From assembly GCF_001625305.1 (NCBI RefSeq), contig NW_017802802.1, forward strand, positions 136,733 through 200,732: 64,000 nucleotides of DNA, in the 5' to 3' direction. Of this stretch, positions 59,001 to 64,000 are shown piece by piece; position 1 is the first letter of the stretch; each line of letters starts with the position of its first letter. The position numbers and the translations under genes were made by a program. The stretch is from Branchiostoma belcheri (lineage: Eukaryota > Chordata > Leptocardii > Amphioxiformes > Branchiostomatidae). The notes under the pieces were generated by a model. That model was not told the DNA's origin and did no database searches. It saw only the letters and a list, made by a program, of their open reading frames with translations.

Positions 59001-62000
59001 CAGGTAGAAAGTTTATCCTACAGTTTATAAGCATCATATCTTATCTATATCCCTCCCCTCCACCTCTATCAACGTTCATCCACTTTTTAAAAGTATAAGC
59101 CAAAAAAAGCTGGTAAGTGGATCATCATTAAAAGAGAGAGGGATCATCAGAGCATTTTAGTATCCAATGATTTAAGACTTTCAAAGGATTCGTATATTGA
59201 AACGCAATCAGACTTGTGGGTCATCGTTGATGTATCCACCTGTAGGCACCTGTTCCAGTGAGTTCCAGCGCGCATGCGGGGACGGATCCTGCTATCATGT
59301 GATTCACCGCTGTGATGGCCGTCGCGACTGTAAGGACGGGTCAGATGAGGACAGCTGCCCGCCGGGTAAGCCGCTCTGGTGTATCTTTATACTGTATCTT
59401 TAGGGCACGTCGACAGAAAACACTAAACCTGCGCGAAATCCGGAACGTAACGTGCATAACTTCTAAGCACTTAAGGTCGTGTTCAAGTATTTAAGGATGG
59501 CATCCCGCCTGTAGCAAGATAGGAACGTCAACATTCAAGATTTTAGAAACTTACGGTAGTGTTAAAGTCTGTTCTTGCTTCTTTGTCCTCAATTACATAG
59601 TTACTACATGTATATGATTGATTTATTTGAGAATCAGTTTTGCACTGGGGTAAGTTTGGAAAAGTCCACTTTTGCGTGGGATGGAAATGGACTGAAATAT
59701 GGCTGTATTTGCTCCCAAGCAAATGTCGGCCTTTCTAGTGTTAAAGTCGTCTTTTAGGGGGCCTGCATGGGGGGGGGGGGTCCCGACAACGCTCTACGTT
59801 AAATTTTGAGAGCTGGCTACGTATTACGTTGAATTCAGGAAACCTCCCGATTACGCTTTACGTTAAATTCCAAGTGGCTACAACGCATTACGTAAAATAA
59901 CACGGCGAATTACGCTCTACCCAGAAAGCGCCAATTACGCTCTTCGTTGAATTATAGTGGTCCGTCTACGCTCTACGTAGAATTAAAACAGCCGATTACG
60001 CTCTACGGAAAAGGGCTTGCGGGCTCCTTTTAGTAATCGCATATCTTTTGTACCAGCTACTGAGTATGTTCATCGTTTTATGTTGTGAGCAACCTAGCTA
60101 GCACCGTATAATTCAAGAATGTCGCACTGATACTCGTACACGTAATTATGTCCACCTTTATTTTGTATTCTTTCCTTGTCACCTCAAACTGATAGCCTCC
60201 GGCTGTGGGCTGAGAAACATGACTGTTACAAACGGACAGGCCAGAATAGTTGGAGGAGACACGGCAGTTCGTGGAGCCTGGCCTTGGCAGGTAAAGGAAC
60301 AACTTTCCCTCTAGCTCTGCCTTGGTCCGTTTTGATTTTCAGATACTATTGAAACGTCTTGTTAATCACCTTTTGATTAATCTTATCTGTTTATGTTCTA
60401 GGTCCAGCTGAAAAGAACATACTCCAGTACGCCGTTCTGTGGCGGTACCCTGGTAGCTCCAGACTGGGTGGTGACGGCTGCGCACTGCTTGAATGAGGAT
60501 CAGTAAGTATTGTGTTTTCTTAAGATCTATCTGGATCTGGCAAGATCGGCCAACTGTGATGTGTTTTCCTTCGTAAGCCAACAGGCGTGGGCAATACGAG
60601 TGTTAGCACTACTGGTCAAGTTAAGAATATTAAAAAGATTATAAAGTTTTATGTACTTTTTACATTGACAGTGGAGATGACGAAAGCAGAATTAACTGTC
60701 TTACAGATGGCACATCTGGTAACGAATATTCATCAACAACTTATCCAGCTTACATCTTAAAAACGAACACATTTGACACATATACTTTTTTCAGACCAAA
60801 TGAGTGGCCAACAATCGAAATCCTCATCGGTAAGCACCATCTGCGGCATCCCGGAGCCACGGACCCGGAGGCGATAGTGTCATCTGTACAGAAAGTGTAC
60901 CTCCATGAGATGTACGACGACTTCACGTCTGACAACGACATAGCCCTTGTACGGCTGAACACGAGCATCGACCAGACGACCAACTTCATCAACTATGCAT
61001 GTCTCGAGAACAACGAGACGGCGAGATTCGACGAGAACTCGTACTGTTTCACAACAGGCTGGGGCGACACTGTCTCTGGTAGGTTCTGATACTAGATTTG
61101 ATAATGATATCTATCTTTTGCATTTTTTCTGTCTCTGAATTTCTCGGGTGTTCTCCACAATGCTCAGTATCCTTGCTTATGCATCTTTAGTTGGCTTATC
61201 CCGTTTTACGATATTGCAAACACACTCCGATGTTTTCTGTCGCCGTTCAGGAGGTACACAGCCGGACCTTCTACAGGAGCTGAAGGTGGCTATAATCCCG
61301 ACAGCCGTGTGTAACAGGACCATCTCCAACCAGGGCGGGATGACAGACAACATGTTCTGTGCCGGCTACTGGGAGGGCGGCGGAGACTCATGTCAGGGGG
61401 ACTCAGGCGGTCCTGTCGTCTGTGCAGGTAATGAAGAGTAGCTTTGGGGCTTGTACATGTATAAAATAACGCAAGGTCATCACAATCTGGCACACTTAAC
61501 TTAATACTTGAAGCATACATGAATCTAGACCTTCAATACAACTTGCCATGTAATCTATATCATTATCAGGTCTATATCGGGACCTTAGTGTCAATTGGTT
61601 TCTTAAATGTGGTCTTAGATTTTCTCGTGCAGACTCATTGCGACGCCTGGTAGTAGCAATTAATTAACGGCATGCTTCCTTTAAAGCTAAGAGCCACTAA
61701 ACTACGACCTTTCAATGACATATCCTCTGAAAGGGACTTTTTTCATGTAAGAAAAGTGTTTTACCGATGCATCTTGATGAAGTCATGACTTAATGGCCTT
61801 ACAATTTCATAAAATGCAGGTGACGACGGCCGCTGGTATCTTATGGGCATCACCAGTTGGGGATACGGATGTGCCAACAGGTACCAACCAGGGGTGTACG
61901 CCAAAGTCTCTAACTACATCGACTGGCTGGACAATAAACTTCTCACAGGTGGACAAGTTGGTAAGTTACGGGCAATTCATCATATTTGTGTCTGCCTCAA

Positions 62001-63821
62001 ACCTACGCGTGTGTCCGTTAAATAGGTAAGCTGCTTTTCTTTAAAATATTTAGTGTATATTGCTACCCAACCAATACCCTATTACCCTCTTATCTAAAAT
62101 AAAAGTGCAGTTCCTGAAATCAACTATTAGTATTGGTGCTGAAATAATGAAAACGTATTTTCTGTTGTTGTTGTGAATGTCAATAGACCATAATTTGAAT
62201 TGTTAACAGACTGAGTTGGACACATCGAGCAAACTGAAGAAGACATTATTCTATTTGCCACCTGATATAGCTTGTTCGGGGAACACCACAGTCACCTGCG
62301 GAGACGGCAGCTGCTTCCCTGCAGACTACAGGTGTGACGGCTACGAGGACTGCGAAGATGGAGCGGACGAGCTCGGTTGCCGTGAGTAACAAACCGTATC
62401 CATTTATTCACCTGGAATTTAGTGAAAAACACATCGATTGAAAATCGTACGTCAAAAATGAAGAGTTCTCAGAATCAGCCTTCTGATGTGCTGAAGGACT
62501 CGATCCACAAATTTTGTTTAGCCACCATGCAAGATAGTCAACATGTGAAGCTTGAATTAACTATTTCACTGCAAAAATCCCTATATCTTCATTCTACTAC
62601 AGCACCGTTGGGACCACCTTGTGCCCTGTACTGTAACAACAACACCCAGTGCATCCCTGACCAGTGGGTCTGTGATTATTGGGCAGACTGTGAAGACCTT
62701 GCAGATGAGCAGGGTTGTGGTACGTTTCACTACACACTAATAGACCATGTGAAAATCTAGACACCAACGGAATTAGGCCTTGTAACAAATCGTTACATTG
62801 TACTGCAATCATGACAATGTGATTTGAAAGACTACTTCCCCCTCGTCCTTTCAGATTGCAACGATACCTTCACATGCGACAACGGCATCTGTGTTCTCCC
62901 GGAGTACCGGTGTGACGGAACCGACCACTGTGGAGACGGAAGTGACGAAAGTTACTGTGAGTTGGAAACAAGTGTTTTACAATCGAAACCTGATCATGTC
63001 ACATTTGCTTACTAGATAACCTGTGCAGGGAGAGAACAAGAATAGTTGGTTTATTCAAATGCACAAAACAACATATTTTGCCCATTCAAATAGCGACGGA
63101 AAGGATAACTACATTTGCAATACATGTTGTTCCTAACATACTTTGAAGCATAATTCATATCAAGCCATCCTGACGCGTTTGCACTGAAATGAGCAGATGT
63201 CTTTCTATGTGAGCATACGGTAACGCACGGTATCTTGTTCTGTTTTGTTAGGCCCCTGTGCCCCTGGTTTCTACAGTTGTGACAGATGTATTCCATCTTG
63301 GTGGGTGTGCGACGGCGACGACGACTGCGCAGACGCCAGTGACGAGGCCAACTGTACCTATAGTAAGTAACGTTAAAGAATAAATTGTGTACACTGTAAT
63401 TCTACATTACAGAGAAATAGTAATGTTTGCTGTGGCGGAACGATGTGGATTCCCATACTACGTTCCGTGGTGATATATGACGGCTGACTGAGTCGAATTA
63501 TATATTTAAGAATGTGAATCTATGCCATCTATGACAACTTTGGGATTCAGAGAGGGCCATAGCAATGCCAACGACGTTGCTGTAAATCGATAACCAGATT
63601 CTACATGGACGTCCTAAAGAGTAATGATGTAACTACCGATACAAACGCCCAGCCCAGGTACACGGTTTCTCATTTGCTGTTATGTGATTTGAAACTGCAA
63701 TCACAATACTTTCTTTCAGCATGCAATAATGAGTTCCAATGCGGAAACGGCCTGTGTAAGCCGAACTCCTGGGTCTGTGATGGGGAGGACGACTGTGGAG
63801 ACAACAGTGACGAAATCAACT
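56031..63821 (+). CDS. Secreted LDLa-trypsin-LDLa mosaic serine protease (3' end beyond window)
   Basis: Exons: 56031-56145 (signal peptide), LDLa1 57992-58108, LDLa2 58745-58846, LDLa3 59246-59365, protease 60196-60290, 60402-60502, 60795-61078, 61251-61427 and 61820-61960, then LDLa4 62271-62381, LDLa5 62603-62719, LDLa6 62855-62956, LDLa7 63252-63362 and LDLa8 63720-63821. It continues past the window. Every LDLa exon is a symmetrical 1-1 module, as expected for exon shuffling. The protease activates at R168|IVGG. His57 is in TAAHC, Asp102 in DNDIALVRL and Ser195 in GDSGGP. Asp at the 189 position ([10 protein letters not shown]) predicts cleavage after Arg/Lys. GCG before the activation site can tether the heavy chain by disulfide. 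ATG 56031 has the better start context; an in-frame ATG at 56013 would add six residues. The physiological target is unknown. Confidence 0.9.
58332..58519. mobile_element. Harbinger-like MITE in an LDLa intron
   Basis: The left end AGGCGCGGTCACATTTC is mirrored by GAAATGTGACCGTGTCC at the right. The inverted repeats include CGGCCGGG further in. TAA flanks both ends (58329-58331 and 58520-58522), fitting a 3-bp TWA duplication. The 188-bp interior is non-coding. A diverged copy lies at 9575-9705, and a fragment at about 15184-15212. Confidence 0.65.
59402..59450. mobile_element. One-ended remnant of TIR family B
   Basis: GGGCACGTCGACAGAAAACA and CCTGCGCGAAATCCGGAA match, in order, one terminus of the elements at 4183-4417 and 22504-22733. 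No second end is seen. Confidence 0.4.
59756..60028 (+). repeat. GATTACG-type 30-bp array in a TIR-like frame, copy A
   Basis: Eight units of ATTACGCTCTACGTTAAATT type have their GCTCTACG-like cores at about 59791, 59821, 59855, 59885, 59914, 59939, 59970 and 60000, a period near 30 bp. The array is bounded by AGGGGGCCTGCATG on the left and TTGCGGGCTCCT on the right, which are imperfect inverted repeats. It lies in the intron before the protease domain. The related copy B is at 40754-40967. The element type is unknown to me. Confidence 0.65.
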
Positions 63822-64000
63822 GTAAGACCTTGAATACCCAGTCTTAGATGTTGCTTTTAGAGTCTTCTTTAAGAATCTTCCACGATTTTTTATCCGCTTA
63901 ATACATGTATGGATTTTTTCTTTCAAAATAATGAAAATACTAATTTAAGCTATCGTAGCGTCTCCTGGACCATACACTGTGTCGTTTTCAATCAGTGTTA

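Overview
The window is animal nuclear DNA, and the best guess is a cephalochordate (amphioxus, Branchiostoma). The evidence is: compact multi-exon genes with GT-AG introns of a few hundred bases; chordate-type families (PIG-O, FAM81, an MS4A/CD20-like tetraspan, a galactose 3-O-sulfotransferase) beside lineage-expanded types (C-type lectin, caspase, LDLa/trypsin mosaic); CR1-type LINE and tRNA-derived SINE remnants; and many short terminal-inverted-repeat elements. The organism is an inference; no sequence search was run. Gene models were built by reading exons, checking splice dinucleotides, and requiring codon phase to agree across every junction.

Layout. 1-4.6 kb: no gene; TIR elements and a motif-rich stretch. 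4.6-8.3 kb (+): sulfotransferase with a duplicated repeat in its last intron. 8.3-13.6 kb: no gene; degenerate tandem repeats and a TIR element. 13.6-15.5 kb (-): type II membrane C-type lectin with a coiled-coil stalk. 16.0-16.3 kb: SINE. 16.9-20.4 kb (-): a caspase fused to an N-terminal RRM-like domain and coiled coil, carrying a one-base frameshift just before the catalytic Cys; this is the most unusual gene here. 21.3-22.7 kb: LINE 3' end inside an inverted-repeat element, abutting a second TIR element. 26.7-31.1 kb (+): FAM81A-like gene, converging on PIG-O (-, 33.2-39.3 kb). 42.6-44.8 kb (+): unrecognised multi-pass membrane protein, with a gutted tandem copy at 46.6-47.2 kb. 49.2-53.2 kb (-): MS4A-like tetraspan with a PPxY tail. 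54.6-54.9 kb (+): candidate 44-residue single-pass micropeptide in two exons. 55.0-55.3 kb: SINE. 56.0 kb to the right edge (+): secreted LDLa(x3)-trypsin-LDLa(x5 or more) protease, incomplete.

The genes do not form an operon or one pathway. PIG-O (GPI anchor synthesis) and the sulfotransferase (glycan sulfation) act in the secretory pathway. The lectin, the caspase fusion and the LDLa-trypsin mosaic are the types of gene that amphioxus has expanded and reshuffled for innate immunity; that link is inferred from family, not shown by the sequence.
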